64,000 nt of DNA from Corallococcus interemptor (GCF_003668875.1 NZ_RAWM01000028.1:1-64000); one strand, 5' to 3'. Positions 19,142 through 28,642 are shown, numbered from the stretch's first letter. The notes: generated by a model from the letters alone, not told the origin. Translations and numbers: made by a program.

Positions 19142-20203
19142 TCAGCTCAGCGAGCGGGCCGGAGCCCTCCACGCGGCTCCGCGCTCCGCTTCGCTCGCGT
19201 ATTGCTCCAGTTGCAGCGCCCGGTGGGCCACGGTGTGCTCGGCCAGGACGCGGGCCCGGGCCCGCATGCCCAGCTGGTGCCGGTCTGCTTCCGGCATCTC
19301 ACGCAGGCAGCGCAGCACGTCCTGGTCCGTGCGGGCGATCATCACCTCGTCACCCAGCGCGAAGACGTCCTCCAGGCCCGGCCACGGGTCGCAGAGGAGC
19401 GCCGCTCCACAGGCCGCGGCCTCGAACAGGTCCGTGCCTGGCGTGTGCCGCGCCTGGGAGAGGGCCAGCGTGAAGCGCTGCGCTCCGATGAAGCCAGCGT
19501 GCTCCTGGAGCGGCGGCGGCGCGTGCCTCGCCACGTTCGCGGGCCAGGCGTCATCCACCGCCGACAACGTCCCCGCGAGGACGAAGCGCCCCTCGGGCCA
19601 GCCTCTCGCGGCGCCCAGCAGCCACTGCTTCAAGAGCCCCCGCCGCTCCGGCGACAACGGCCCGGCGTGCCCCAGGTCCCAGCGCGTCCTCCCGCCTCCG
19701 GGCGCGAAGTGCTCCGCGTCCACTCCGGGCAGGAACACGCGCGCCCGGGCCACGCCCCATTCGCGCTCCAGCTGACGGGGCACCGGGCCTCCACTGGAGC
19801 AGAGATAGAGCCGGTAGCCCATGAACAGCTCCGGCGTCATGCAGCCGGGGTCCTCTCGCAGGGCGTGCCGCGCCAGCGTCCGGGGCGTGTCCCGGTCCCA
19901 GAAGACGGTGAGCCCGCCCGCCGTGTTCGTGACCCAGCGGCTCACGTCCGTGACCTGCGGCACGTCCGCGTCCACCAGCACCAGGTCCGCGCGGCGCACC
20001 TTCGAATGGAAGCGCGCGTGCAGGTCCGCCAGGTCCAGGTACGGCGTGACAGCCCGCGCCTCTTCCCGCGGGGGGCCTGAGTGCTCCAGGAAGAGGACCG
20101 CGTGTCCGCGCCGCCTCAGCGCCTGCGCGAGCTGCGTGGGAGCCGTGTCCGCCCACGACCCGGCGTTGGCCCGGCACGCGGGGCCCAGGAAGACGATGTC
20201 CAT
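19142..20203 (-). CDS. CgeB-like glycosyltransferase family 1 protein
   Basis: The 353-residue protein starts MDIVFLGPACRANAG, a GT-B nucleotide-fold strand and loop. In its C-terminal half it has DLFEAAACGAALLCDPWPGL, then EDVFALGDEVMIARTD, the pattern of CgeB-like glycosyltransferases where the Glu of the FEAAACG loop contacts the sugar nucleotide. GGAGG lies ten bases upstream of the ATG at 20203. Substrate and product are unknown; related proteins act in spore-coat or surface sugar modification. Its stop lies three bases from that of the convergent HEAT gene. Confidence 0.72.
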   Translation of the reverse strand: MDIVFLGPACRANAGSWADTAPTQLAQALRRRGHAVLFLEHSGPPREEARAVTPYLDLADLHARFHSKVRRADLVLVDADVPQVTDVSRWVTNTAGGLTVFWDRDTPRTLARHALREDPGCMTPELFMGYRLYLCSSGGPVPRQLEREWGVARARVFLPGVDAEHFAPGGGRTRWDLGHAGPLSPERRGLLKQWLLGAARGWPEGRFVLAGTLSAVDDAWPANVARHAPPPLQEHAGFIGAQRFTLALSQARHTPGTDLFEAAACGAALLCDPWPGLEDVFALGDEVMIARTDQDVLRCLREMPEADRHQLGMRARARVLAEHTVAHRALQLEQYASEAERGAAWRAPARSLS

Positions 20204-20426
20204 CCGCTCGGGCCTCCACGCCCCCCGCCCGGCGGAGGGAGGAAGCTCCACGCGCGGCACGCCCCAGGGCTATCGCGCCCGGCGCCGGGCGGACAAGCCA
20301 GCGGGCTTCGTGCCGCGTGAACTCCTCAACGGCGCGGCCGGCCTCCCGCCCGCGCGTGCCACGCCGGCGTCCGCGAGTGGACCGTGCCCCTGTCCCTCGG
20401 GCCAGGGGCCCGTGTCCGAGCCCCTG

Positions 20427-20987
20427 CTACTTCGTCGCGGGCGCGGCCTGCGTCGGGGGCGTGGTGCCCGCCGGAGCCGCCGCGGGCTTCGCGGCTGCGC
20501 CCTTGCGCAGGGGACACGCGGCGATGGCGCCCGAGACGTCGATGGCGTCCTTGCCCTCGCTCACCTTGAGCACCTTGCGGTCCTCGCCCACGACGAACGT
20601 GTAGCGCTTGGACACCGTCACCACCGGCATCTTCACGTCGTACGCGCCCACCACCTTGCCGTCCGGGTCCGGGATGAACACGAAGGGCGCCTTCAGCTCC
20701 GCCTTGAAGCGCGTCAGCGTCTCCGCGTCGTCCGTGGAGAAGGCCAGCACCTGGCCCTGCGCCTGCTCGATGTCCTTGTAGCGGTCACGGTACGCGGTCA
20801 GCTCCTTCGTGCAGCCGCTGGTGAACGCCTTGGGGAAGAAGGCCACGATGACGGGCCCCTTCTTCACCATCTCCGACAGCGTGTAGGTCGTTCCCGCGGT
20901 GTCCTTCACCGTGAAGTCCGGCGCGGTCTCACCGACCTGGGGAATCGCTGCGCTGAGCCATCCGACGACGAGCAGGGAGTTGAGCAT
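20427..20987 (-). CDS. Exported AhpC/TSA peroxiredoxin
   Basis: The 186-residue protein opens with a hydrophobic leader ([17 protein letters not shown]) and then the peroxiredoxin domain [20 protein letters not shown]. The active-site segment is [14 protein letters not shown], with the peroxidatic Cys near residue 59. It lacks the second cysteine five residues on that BCP has; a Cys in ACPLRKG near the C-terminus may resolve the sulfenate. The tail is alanine/proline-rich. The leader suggests a periplasmic enzyme, in contrast to the cytosolic BCP at 12.8 kb. Confidence 0.82.
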   Translation of the reverse strand: MLNSLLVVGWLSAAIPQVGETAPDFTVKDTAGTTYTLSEMVKKGPVIVAFFPKAFTSGCTKELTAYRDRYKDIEQAQGQVLAFSTDDAETLTRFKAELKAPFVFIPDPDGKVVGAYDVKMPVVTVSKRYTFVVGEDRKVLKVSEGKDAIDVSGAIAACPLRKGAAAKPAAAPAGTTPPTQAAPATK

Positions 20988-21054
20988 GCCCGGGACTTAA
21001 CGGGCCCCGGACACCGCGACAAGCTCCCGAGCGCCCCCGGGCGACCCCAAGCTC

Positions 21055-22350
21055 CTACGACGCCGCCATGCGGGCCCACACGGCGGCGGCGGCCTCGCGC
21101 GACTGCTCGGCCACCACGGAGGGGTTCACCGACAGGGGCCGGCGCGCCCAGACGCGCCACACGCCGTCCACCATCACCGCCTCCACGTGGCGGCTGCCCA
21201 GCCCGTGCACCACGTGCCACGCCAGCGTCTCCGCGGTGAGCGGCGTGGGCGACAGGTAGTCCAGCACCAGCAGGTCCGCGAGCGCGCCCTCGCGCATGGG
21301 GCCGATGGCCGCCTCGAACACCTGCGACGCCAGCCGGTGGCCGTTGGCCAGGTAGCGCAGCACGTCGATGGTCTGCCCCGCCTCGCGCGAGCGCAGGTAC
21401 GCCGCCTGCGCCTCCGCGAACATGTCCGGCGACGTGCCGTCCGTGCCCAGCGACGCGCGCGCCCCGAACTTCAGCGCGGGCGCGTAGCCCACCTCCAGCC
21501 CCTGGTTGGAGCGCGGCGTGTGCAAGAGCCACGTGCCCGTGGCCAGCACCTGCGCCAGGTCCGCCCACGCCAGGTGGCCCGCGTGCGCCGCCATGGCGCG
21601 GGGCGACAGCAGGTTGCCGTTGAGCAGCCGCGTCACCGGCGGGTTGCCGTGGCGCTCGGTGGACAGCCGTTCGTCCAGCGGATCCTCCGCGAGCGGGAAG
21701 TGCAGCCCGGTGCCGGTGGTGTTGAGCGCCTCGCCCAGGCCCTGGAGCGCGTCGTCGCCCAGCGTGAAGCAGGGGCCCGCGCCCACCTGGCCCCGGAAGC
21801 GTCCCCGGGCCTTGCGCGCGAAGCTGACCGTCTCCTCCAGGCCCTCCTCCCGGCCCACCGCGCCCATGCGGTCCGTGACCGCGTAGGACAGCACGCCGCG
21901 CACGCCCACCTCATGGAGGCCGCGCGCCGAGCGCAACAGCGAGCCCGTCACCGCCTTGGGCGAGGCGTGCAAATCAAACAGGGTGGTGGTGCCGCACTGG
22001 ATGGACTCCAGGCCGCCCGCCGTGGCGGCCACCTGCACCGCGTCCAGGTCCAGCGCGTTCTCGAAGGGCCAGCGCACCTGCTCCAGCAGGGCCTGGTAGG
22101 ACGTGGGCGTCGGGCGGTTGAGGCCGCGCGACAGCACGGAGGCCAGCCGGTGGTGGGCGTTGACGAGCCCCGGGAACACGAGCTTGCCGGACAGCGCGAC
22201 CACCTCGTCGTCGGGGCCGGGCGTCAGGTCCTCGCCCCTCGCCACGATGCGCTCACCTTCGATGCGCAGGTCCACCCGCTCCACCGACGCGGGCTCCAGT
22301 TCGATGACGAAACCACCCTTGAGGACGGTGCCCAACATCCCTCCCAGCAT
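21055..22350 (-). CDS. SsnA-like amidohydrolase missing canonical metal ligands
   Basis: The 431-residue protein aligns with the SsnA/chlorohydrolase branch of amidohydrolases: FPGLVNAH near 59-66, GTTTLFDLHASPKAV (120-134), AEDPLDER (221-228) and LGTDGTSPDM (301-310). The canonical HxH reads H66-H67-R68, so the second histidine is Arg. The HxHxAED segment reads H217-F218-P219-L-A-E-D, so the metal-binding His is Pro. D304 and the E222 position are kept. It may be a pseudoenzyme or use another site. The start is uncertain (ATG 22350 or 22338). It is divergent from the kinase gene. Confidence 0.75.
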   Translation of the reverse strand: MLGGMLGTVLKGGFVIELEPASVERVDLRIEGERIVARGEDLTPGPDDEVVALSGKLVFPGLVNAHHRLASVLSRGLNRPTPTSYQALLEQVRWPFENALDLDAVQVAATAGGLESIQCGTTTLFDLHASPKAVTGSLLRSARGLHEVGVRGVLSYAVTDRMGAVGREEGLEETVSFARKARGRFRGQVGAGPCFTLGDDALQGLGEALNTTGTGLHFPLAEDPLDERLSTERHGNPPVTRLLNGNLLSPRAMAAHAGHLAWADLAQVLATGTWLLHTPRSNQGLEVGYAPALKFGARASLGTDGTSPDMFAEAQAAYLRSREAGQTIDVLRYLANGHRLASQVFEAAIGPMREGALADLLVLDYLSPTPLTAETLAWHVVHGLGSRHVEAVMVDGVWRVWARRPLSVNPSVVAEQSREAAAAVWARMAAS

Positions 22351-22596
22351 CCGCGTGCGGTACGCGAGGTTCGTGAAGGCGACCCCCTCCCCTTAGGGGT
22401 CACGCTTGAGGCCCGGAACGTTAGCATTCCCGGGCCGTTCTCCGTCATCGGGACCACACATCCCTGCACCCACACCCCTCGTCCCGGCCACCCCAACACG
22501 GTGGGCATGCCCGGGGTGGACCAAGGACAGGCAGGCAGGCGGCGCGTCATGACGTTGGGCGCCGGGGGCGCGGGCCCGTAGACTGCCGCCACCTTG

Positions 22597-24768
22597 GTGT
22601 CGGAACCCGATGTCTCCTGGGCAGGTCACTACCGCTTGAGCTCGCGCATCGCGACGGGCGGCATGGCGGAGGTGTATCTGGCGCGCGCCATCAGCCCGGA
22701 CGGACAGCGCGGTCCGGCCGTGGCGGTGAAGCGGCTGATGCCGCACCTGGTCGTGGACCGGCGCATCGTGCAGATGTTCCTCAACGAGGCGCGCATCACC
22801 GCGCAGGTGCGCCACCCGAACGTGGTGTCCATCCTGGAGCTGGGCATGGAGGGCGCGGAGCCCTTCATCGCCATGGAGCTGTTGGAGGGGCGCTCGTTCG
22901 CGGAGGTGCGGCAGGAGGCCGCCGAGCGCGGCCAGCGCGTGCCCCTGGGCATCACCCTGCGCGTGCTGGTGGAGGCGTGCCGGGGGCTGGATGCCGCGCA
23001 CCGCGCCGTGGACGAGGCGGGACGGCCGCTGAAAATCGTCCACCGCGACTTCACGCCGGACAACATCCACGTCGGGGTGAACGGCGCGGTGAAGGTCATC
23101 GACTTCGGCATCGCGAAGGCGGACGCGCTGGGGTCGGGGACGGAGCCCGGGACGCTGAAGGGGAAGTTCTTCTACATGTCGCCGGAGATGATCGCCGGCC
23201 GCGACGTGGACCACCGCGCGGACCTGTTCGCCGCGGGGGTGATGCTCTACGAGCAGCTGTGTGGCCGGCGGCCCTTCACCGGCATGTCCACCGACGAGGT
23301 GCTGACGCGCATCTCCGAGGGCAAGCCCCGGCCGCCCACGGCGTTCGACCCGTCGGTGCCGCAGGCGCTGGAGGCGGTGTGCCTCAAGGCGCTCGCGAAG
23401 GACCCGGCGGCGCGCTTCGACAGCCTCCAGTCGTTCATCGCCGCCATCGAACTGCTGGGCGGGCCCGCGGAGGTCGCCGCGCCGGCGCAGGTGGCCGCGT
23501 ACCTGGACGCGCTGTTTCCGCCGGACACCGACCCCAAGCGGCTGACGCTGCGCCGGGCGAGGCTCGCGGACCCCTCCAATTCGAGCGGAGCGCCGGGCGG
23601 GGACGTGCTGCCGCCCTTCGGGGTGCAGGGGGTTCCGCCCTGGCCCGTGCCTCCGCCGGCCCCCGCTCCCGGGGTCTCCCGGCCCCTTCCGCCCCTGGGC
23701 ATGCATACGGTGTCGATTCGCGGCTCGACCCGGCCCGTGACGGCGGAGGTTCCCCTCCCGGCCCCGGCGAAGGCCGCCGCGCCCGCCGTGGCCCCACCGG
23801 CGGCTGGAAACAAGGAGCGCGGCGCTCCCCGGTCGCGCCGGGCGCTGGCCATCGTCGCGGGCGTGCTGGTGCTGGGCGGGCTGGGCGCGGGGGCCACGTG
23901 GTACCTGCGGCGCCCGGACCTGCCGCCTCCCGCGCGCATCGCCGCCGCCGAGGCCGCCACCACCGTGGAGGCCAAGGTGTCCGCGCTGGAAGGGCTGGGC
24001 AACGACGTGCGCGCGACGGCGGCGGAGCTGGCTCGCGCGGGCACGCTGCTCATGGACGCGGGCGCCCACCCGCAGGCGCTGGCGCTGGCGGAGGTCTACA
24101 CCTCGCGCTTCCCCAAGGAGGCGGAGGCGCACCTGCTGGCCGCGCGCGCCGCCACCGAGCTGCGCATGGGCAAGCGCGCGGAACGCGCCATCGACGAGGC
24201 CACGGCGCTGGCCCCCAAGGACGTGCGCGCCCCGCTGGCCCTGGCCGACCTGCGGGCCCGCCAGGGCGACGTGCCGGGCGCGTTGACGGCGCTGGCGAAG
24301 GCGTACGCGCAGGCGCCGGGTTCCGCCAGGGTCGCGCCCCGCTACGGACAGCTCCTGTCCCAGGGAGGCCGGCTGGACGAGGCCGCCACCGTGCTGTCCG
24401 CCTGGACGCGCCAGCACGACGACGCCGAGTCCCTGGCGGAGCTGGGCTTCGTGCGCTTCCGCCAGGAGAAGCTGGACGACGCCGTCAGCCTGCTCAAGCG
24501 CGCGCTGCGCAAGGCCCCCTCGCTCGCGGTGGCCCACTCCTACCTGGGCGCCGTCCTCTTCCGGCAGGGCGACCTGCGCGGCGCCGAGCGCGAGTACCGG
24601 GAGGCCGAACGTCTGGCTCCGGACGATCCCCGCGCCCTCACCGCGCGTTGCCAACTGCACGTCCACGAAGGCGACACCGCCCGGGTGGAAGAGGTGAAAC
24701 GTACGCTGGCGGAAAGGTTCCCGGACCGGGCGCTGGCGCTCGCGGCGGAGTGCGGCACGGGGAACTAG
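22597..24768 (+). CDS. Transmembrane Ser/Thr protein kinase with TPR region
   Basis: The 723-residue protein has an intact Hanks-type kinase domain (about 10-270): IATGGMAEVYLAR glycine loop, VAVKRL lysine, HRDFTPDNI catalytic loop, DFGIAK and YMSPEM. A proline-rich linker precedes one membrane helix (about residues 415-435), and the outer part is a run of TPR-like helical repeats (about 450-720). The kinase domain would be cytosolic and the TPRs periplasmic. A TTG directly precedes the GTG chosen as start. The upstream 246-base gap shared with the amidohydrolase contains a short GACCCC/GGGGTC inverted repeat (22381-22401) of unknown role. Confidence 0.88.
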   Translation: MSEPDVSWAGHYRLSSRIATGGMAEVYLARAISPDGQRGPAVAVKRLMPHLVVDRRIVQMFLNEARITAQVRHPNVVSILELGMEGAEPFIAMELLEGRSFAEVRQEAAERGQRVPLGITLRVLVEACRGLDAAHRAVDEAGRPLKIVHRDFTPDNIHVGVNGAVKVIDFGIAKADALGSGTEPGTLKGKFFYMSPEMIAGRDVDHRADLFAAGVMLYEQLCGRRPFTGMSTDEVLTRISEGKPRPPTAFDPSVPQALEAVCLKALAKDPAARFDSLQSFIAAIELLGGPAEVAAPAQVAAYLDALFPPDTDPKRLTLRRARLADPSNSSGAPGGDVLPPFGVQGVPPWPVPPPAPAPGVSRPLPPLGMHTVSIRGSTRPVTAEVPLPAPAKAAAPAVAPPAAGNKERGAPRSRRALAIVAGVLVLGGLGAGATWYLRRPDLPPPARIAAAEAATTVEAKVSALEGLGNDVRATAAELARAGTLLMDAGAHPQALALAEVYTSRFPKEAEAHLLAARAATELRMGKRAERAIDEATALAPKDVRAPLALADLRARQGDVPGALTALAKAYAQAPGSARVAPRYGQLLSQGGRLDEAATVLSAWTRQHDDAESLAELGFVRFRQEKLDDAVSLLKRALRKAPSLAVAHSYLGAVLFRQGDLRGAEREYREAERLAPDDPRALTARCQLHVHEGDTARVEEVKRTLAERFPDRALALAAECGTGN

Positions 24769-24776
24769 CTTCCGCC

Positions 24777-25796
24777 ATGCGCTTTCGCCTCCTTGCCCTC
24801 GCCGCGTCCAGCCTGCTGCTGACCGCCACCGCGTGCGGCTCCAGCTCCGCCGAGGACGACACCGACGCCCCGCCCGGCTCCGGACCGCAGCTGCCGGTGT
24901 CCGGGGACGTGGCCCCCGCGGACCGCTCCGCCTGCACGGGCCTGACCGTGACGCCCGGCACCTACGACTGGACGGTCGAGCACGGCGGCCGCACCCGCGC
25001 CTTCCGCGTCCACGTCCCCACCGGCTACGACGCCACGAAGCCCACGCCCGTCGTCCTCAGCTTCCACGGCTTCGGCTCCAATGAAGAGGAGCAGGAGCTG
25101 CTGACCGGCTTCTCCCGGCTGGCGGACGCGGAGGGCTTCATCGCCGTCTACCCGCGCGGCCTCAACTTCGCGGAGGTCTACGGCAGGGGTGAAGCGGACA
25201 CGCGCGGCTGGAACGCGGAGGCGTGCTGTGGCCCCGCGCAGATTGGCAACGTGGACGACGTGGGCTTCGTGGACGCGCTGCTCGCGGACCTGGACACGCG
25301 CGTGTGCACGGACCCGCGCCGCGTCTTCGCCAACGGCTTCTCCAACGGGGGCTTCTTCTCCTACCGGCTGGCCTGCGAGCGCGCCCAGCGCATCGCCGCC
25401 ATCGCGCCCGTGTCGGGCATGGAGGGCGTGACGGACTGCCGCCCGTCGCGGCCCGTCCCGGTGCTCCACTTCCACGGCACCGGTGACGAGACCATCTTCT
25501 ACGACGGCGGCAGCAACGTGATTGGCGGCAAGCCCTACCCGTCCGCGCCGGACTCCGTGCGCCGCTTCGCGGAGCTCAACGGCTGCCAGGGCCCGCAGCA
25601 GCAGACGTATCAGCAGGGCAACAGCACCTGCGTGGCGTATACGGGCTGTCAGCCGGAGAGCGCCACCGCGAGCCTGTGCACCGTCACCGGCGGCAAGCAT
25701 GCGTGGCCCGGCCAGCCCCTCTACAATGGCGGCACGACGGACCTGGACGCGTCCCTGCAGATGTGGCGCTTCTTCCAGGCGCGTCCCCGCCCCTGA
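24777..25796 (+). CDS. Lipoprotein esterase of the PHB depolymerase / feruloyl esterase family
   Basis: The 339-residue protein has a lipoprotein leader with lipobox LTATAC (Cys20). The alpha/beta-hydrolase core has an oxyanion loop SFHGFGSNEEEQ, the nucleophile S189 in GFSNGG, a HFHGTGDETIFYDGG segment likely holding the acid, and GGKHAWPG with the catalytic His. This is the esterase group that includes LpqC-type polyhydroxybutyrate depolymerases and feruloyl esterases. It starts 8 bases after the kinase stop and is followed after 14 bases by the deacetylase gene, so the three are probably one operon. Confidence 0.85.
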   Translation: MRFRLLALAASSLLLTATACGSSSAEDDTDAPPGSGPQLPVSGDVAPADRSACTGLTVTPGTYDWTVEHGGRTRAFRVHVPTGYDATKPTPVVLSFHGFGSNEEEQELLTGFSRLADAEGFIAVYPRGLNFAEVYGRGEADTRGWNAEACCGPAQIGNVDDVGFVDALLADLDTRVCTDPRRVFANGFSNGGFFSYRLACERAQRIAAIAPVSGMEGVTDCRPSRPVPVLHFHGTGDETIFYDGGSNVIGGKPYPSAPDSVRRFAELNGCQGPQQQTYQQGNSTCVAYTGCQPESATASLCTVTGGKHAWPGQPLYNGGTTDLDASLQMWRFFQARPRP

Positions 25797-25802
25797 AGGA
25801 GG
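25796..25802 (+). promoter_or_regulatory. Shine-Dalgarno site placing the deacetylase start at ACG
   Basis: AAGGAGG overlaps the last base of the esterase stop codon and lies eight bases before the ACG at 25811, the ideal distance. No ATG, GTG or TTG is available there, and the next upstream in-frame candidate is GTG 25763 inside the esterase gene. Confidence 0.6.
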
Positions 25803-25810
25803 CCCGAGCC

Positions 25811-26557
25811 ACGCCGCCCCGAGCCCTCATCATCAACGCCGATGACCTGGGCTACGACCCGGGCATCACCCGGGGAATCCTCCAGGCGCTGCGCGAGGGC
25901 GTCGTCTCCTCCGCGACCCTGATGGTGAACGCGCCGGACGCCGAGGCCGCCGCGAGGCAGGCCCGGGGACTCGCCATCGGGTTGCACCTGAACCTGGACC
26001 GGGGAGCCCCCGTGGCCCCCGGCTTTCCGCGCGAGTGGCGCACCGGGGACGGCGGCCTCGACGGGGCCCGGGTGGGCGCGCTGCCCGCGGACGTGGTGGA
26101 GGCGGAGGCGCTCGCGCAGCTGGAGCGGCTGGAGCGGCTGCTGGGCCAGGCCGCCACGCACGTGGATGTGCACAAGCACCTGCACCGGCATCCCCAGGTC
26201 CTGGAGGGACTGTCACGCGTGGCGAGGCGCGCGGGCCTTCCGGTGCGCTCCATCCACGCGGACATGCGCTCGGCGCTGAGGGCCCGGGGCGTGGCCACGA
26301 ACGACCACTTCGTGGGCGAGTCCGGCGGGACGGCGTACTGGACACCCGAGCGCTTCGCCCAGGCCCTGGAGGCGCTGCCATCCGAGGGCATCACCGAATG
26401 GATGTGTCACCCGGGCCACCTGCCGGAGCGGGTCACCACGCGCTACGCCGCGCAGCGTGAGGTGGAGCGGGCCACCTTCGTGGACGCCCGTGCGCGCGAG
26501 GCCCTGCGACAGGCGGGAGTGAGTCCCACGGACTACCGCGTCCTCACGCGGGCGTGA
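25811..26557 (+). CDS. YdjC/ChbG (HpnK-type) carbohydrate deacetylase
   Basis: The roughly 248-residue protein begins PPRALIINADDLGYDPGITRGI. This is the family's N-terminal metal-site motif INADDxG, which normally lies within a few residues of the start. Further family features are GLHLNLDRGAPV, THVDVHKHLHRHP and EWMCHPG. Members deacetylate oligosaccharides or, as HpnK, act in hopanoid-linked metabolism. The expected start codon position reads ACG, with a perfect Shine-Dalgarno before it, so this is a non-standard start, a mutation or a base error. GTG 25763 is the alternative. The end overlaps the convergent hybrid kinase by 14 bases. Confidence 0.83.
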   Translation, partial: TPPRALIINADDLGYDPGITRGILQALREGVVSSATLMVNAPDAEAAARQARGLAIGLHLNLDRGAPVAPGFPREWRTGDGGLDGARVGALPADVVEAEALAQLERLERLLGQAATHVDVHKHLHRHPQVLEGLSRVARRAGLPVRSIHADMRSALRARGVATNDHFVGESGGTAYWTPERFAQALEALPSEGITEWMCHPGHLPERVTTRYAAQREVERATFVDARAREALRQAGVSPTDYRVLTRA

Positions 26558-28448
26558 CGAGCGGGAGCTCCGACTCCACCGGCGTCAGCGTCCGGCGCTT
26601 CTCGCGCGTGAGCACCGTGCGCACGCCCGCGAGCAGTTCCTCCGGACGGTAGGGCCGGGCGCACAGCGCGGCGCTGTCCTGCGCCCACCAGGGTCTTTCA
26701 TCTCCCGCCAGCAGGATGGGCACCGGCCTCGCTCGCGGCAGCGTGGCGAAGGTCTCCAGGAAGGTGCCCACCGCGGACTGGTTGGCGCTCGTGGACAGGA
26801 CGATGAGGTCCACCGGCAGGTGCGTCGCCTTGCGCAGTGCCTCCGCGCCGCTCTGCACCGTGAACACCTCGAAGCCCTCGGCCCGCAGGGTGCGCTCCGC
26901 CGCGGCCTCCTGGTGCACGTCCTCGTCCAGCACCAGCACGCGCCGGGGCAGCCTGCGCACCTCGTGCGCGGGCATTCGCGGCAGGTCCAGCAGGAACGTG
27001 GAGCCCTCGCCCTCGCGGCTTCGCAGCGCCAGCGCGCCGCCGTGCATCTTCACGATGGAGTGGCTGATGAACAGCCCCAGCCCCAGCCCGCCGAAGTTGC
27101 GGTGCGACACGTTGCGCGCCCGGTAGAAGCGCTGGAACACCAGGGCCTGGTCCGCCCCCGGAATCCCGATGCCGTGGTCCTGCACCTGGATGCGCGCCGA
27201 CTCCGCCGTGCGCCCCACCCTCACCGCGATGGGCGCCCCCGCCGGGCTGTACTTGTGCGCGTTCTCCAGCAGGTTCACCAGCACCTGCTCCAGCCGGTCC
27301 CTGTCCCCCAGCACCCAGACGCCGTCGTGCGGCACGTCCACCGTGAAGGGGCGCTCGAAGGCATGACGGAAGTGGTCCACCACCTCCGCCACCAGCTGCC
27401 CCACCTCCAGTGGCGACGAGTCCAGCGCCAGCCGCCCCAGCTCCAGGCGGCTTGCGTCCAGCAGGTCCTCCACCAGCCCCGCGAGCCGGTCCACCTGCCG
27501 CTTGGACTTGAGCACGCTCGCGAGCGACACCGGCTGCCCCGCGGCGATGCGGCGCTCCATGGAGTACAGGCCCAGCTTCAGCGGCGTGAGCGGCGTCTTC
27601 AGCTCGTGCGACGCGATGGACATGAACTCCTCGCGCACGCGCAGGGCCGACTGGGCCTCGCGAAGCAGGCGCGCGTTCTCCACCGCCACCGCCAGCTGAC
27701 TGGCCGCCGCGCTCCACATCTCCAGTTCGCGCACGGAGAAGGACGCGCCCTGTTCCTTGTAGATGAGCAGCAGGCCCACCGTGCGGCGCGGCGCGCACAG
27801 CGGCACCGCCGCGAACACGGAGCCCACCGCGTCGCCGTAGCCGCGCTGGATGCCCAGCTGCGGCTGGCGCAGGGCCAGGGCCTGCCGGTAGGGGTCCTCC
27901 GACGGGTCGAACACGTCCTGGGGCGCGTCCAGACCCTCCAGGTCCGACACCGCCATGCGCTTGAGCGTCGCGTCGTCCTCCGCGTAGAGGAACACCTCCG
28001 CGCGCCGCACCTGCGCGCACCGCACCAGCGACACCACCGCGGCCGAGCAGACGCGGTCCACCTCCAGCGACTCACCCACCGCGCGGGCAATCTCCCGCAC
28101 GGCCTGTGAAAACGCGCCCTCGTCGTCCACGCCGGACGGCTCCACCACCAGCCACGCCCCGGCCGCGCCGTTCGTGTGGGTGGGCTTCACCTGCACACGC
28201 ACCTGCCGGAGCGCGCGGGTGATGGCGTGGCCCGAGTGCGCGCGCTGCTCGCGGATGGCGCGCTGCAGGGCGTCCAGGTTGCGGCCCGGCTCCAGGGCCT
28301 CCAGGAGGGTGCTGCCCGGGGCGAGCGTCACGCCCGTCTTGGCCGCGAAGCCCTCCTCGCACCATTGGACGCGCAGGTCGGGCCCCACGCGCAGGAGCGC
28401 TTGGGGCAGGCACGAGAGGACATCCTCGACGTCGTTCGGTGGCAGCAT
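26544..28448 (-). CDS. GAF hybrid histidine kinase with degenerate receiver
   Basis: The 634-residue cytosolic protein reads N-terminal PAS-like segment (about 5-105), GAF domain (about 120-265), HisKA dimerisation helix with SIASHELKTPL, and HATPase with NLLENAHKYSPAG, DHGIGIPG and GLGLGLFISHSIVKMHGG. All kinase motifs look intact. The C-terminal receiver fold (about 503-615) keeps DED at its start but has Ser552 (LIVLSTS) where the phosphorylated Asp should be, and Arg instead of Lys in CARPYRP. It therefore probably cannot accept phosphate itself and may signal to a separate regulator. It is convergent with the deacetylase gene. Confidence 0.87.
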   Translation of the reverse strand: MLPPNDVEDVLSCLPQALLRVGPDLRVQWCEEGFAAKTGVTLAPGSTLLEALEPGRNLDALQRAIREQRAHSGHAITRALRQVRVQVKPTHTNGAAGAWLVVEPSGVDDEGAFSQAVREIARAVGESLEVDRVCSAAVVSLVRCAQVRRAEVFLYAEDDATLKRMAVSDLEGLDAPQDVFDPSEDPYRQALALRQPQLGIQRGYGDAVGSVFAAVPLCAPRRTVGLLLIYKEQGASFSVRELEMWSAAASQLAVAVENARLLREAQSALRVREEFMSIASHELKTPLTPLKLGLYSMERRIAAGQPVSLASVLKSKRQVDRLAGLVEDLLDASRLELGRLALDSSPLEVGQLVAEVVDHFRHAFERPFTVDVPHDGVWVLGDRDRLEQVLVNLLENAHKYSPAGAPIAVRVGRTAESARIQVQDHGIGIPGADQALVFQRFYRARNVSHRNFGGLGLGLFISHSIVKMHGGALALRSREGEGSTFLLDLPRMPAHEVRRLPRRVLVLDEDVHQEAAAERTLRAEGFEVFTVQSGAEALRKATHLPVDLIVLSTSANQSAVGTFLETFATLPRARPVPILLAGDERPWWAQDSAALCARPYRPEELLAGVRTVLTREKRRTLTPVESELPLVTPA

Positions 28449-28642
28449 GGATGGGGGGCGATGCAGGGGTCGCCGGAGGGAGATAGGAATCCCCGGGCAT
28501 GATCGCCAACCACCCCCGGGCGTTCTCCTGTCCCGGAGGGCCCTGGCACGTTGGGACCCGGACAGAACCGGCGCCGGGCAGCCAGGGAGGCGACTTTGTG
28601 GAGGGCGGTGACACCCACCGAACGTGTGCTAGACGACAGCCC

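Noticed and set aside
22381-22401. GACCCC...GGGGTC inverted repeat considered as a terminator
   Set aside because: The stem is only six pairs, no T-run follows on either strand, and it lies in a divergent promoter region.
22393-24666. Long minus-strand open frame across the TPR kinase gene
   Set aside because: Same cause; composition is unlike protein, and the plus strand encodes a complete kinase.
28499-28642. N-terminal extension of queF to an upstream ATG
   Set aside because: The added 48 residues match nothing in QueF and overlap the divergent kinase promoter region; the ATG at 28643 gives the usual short form.
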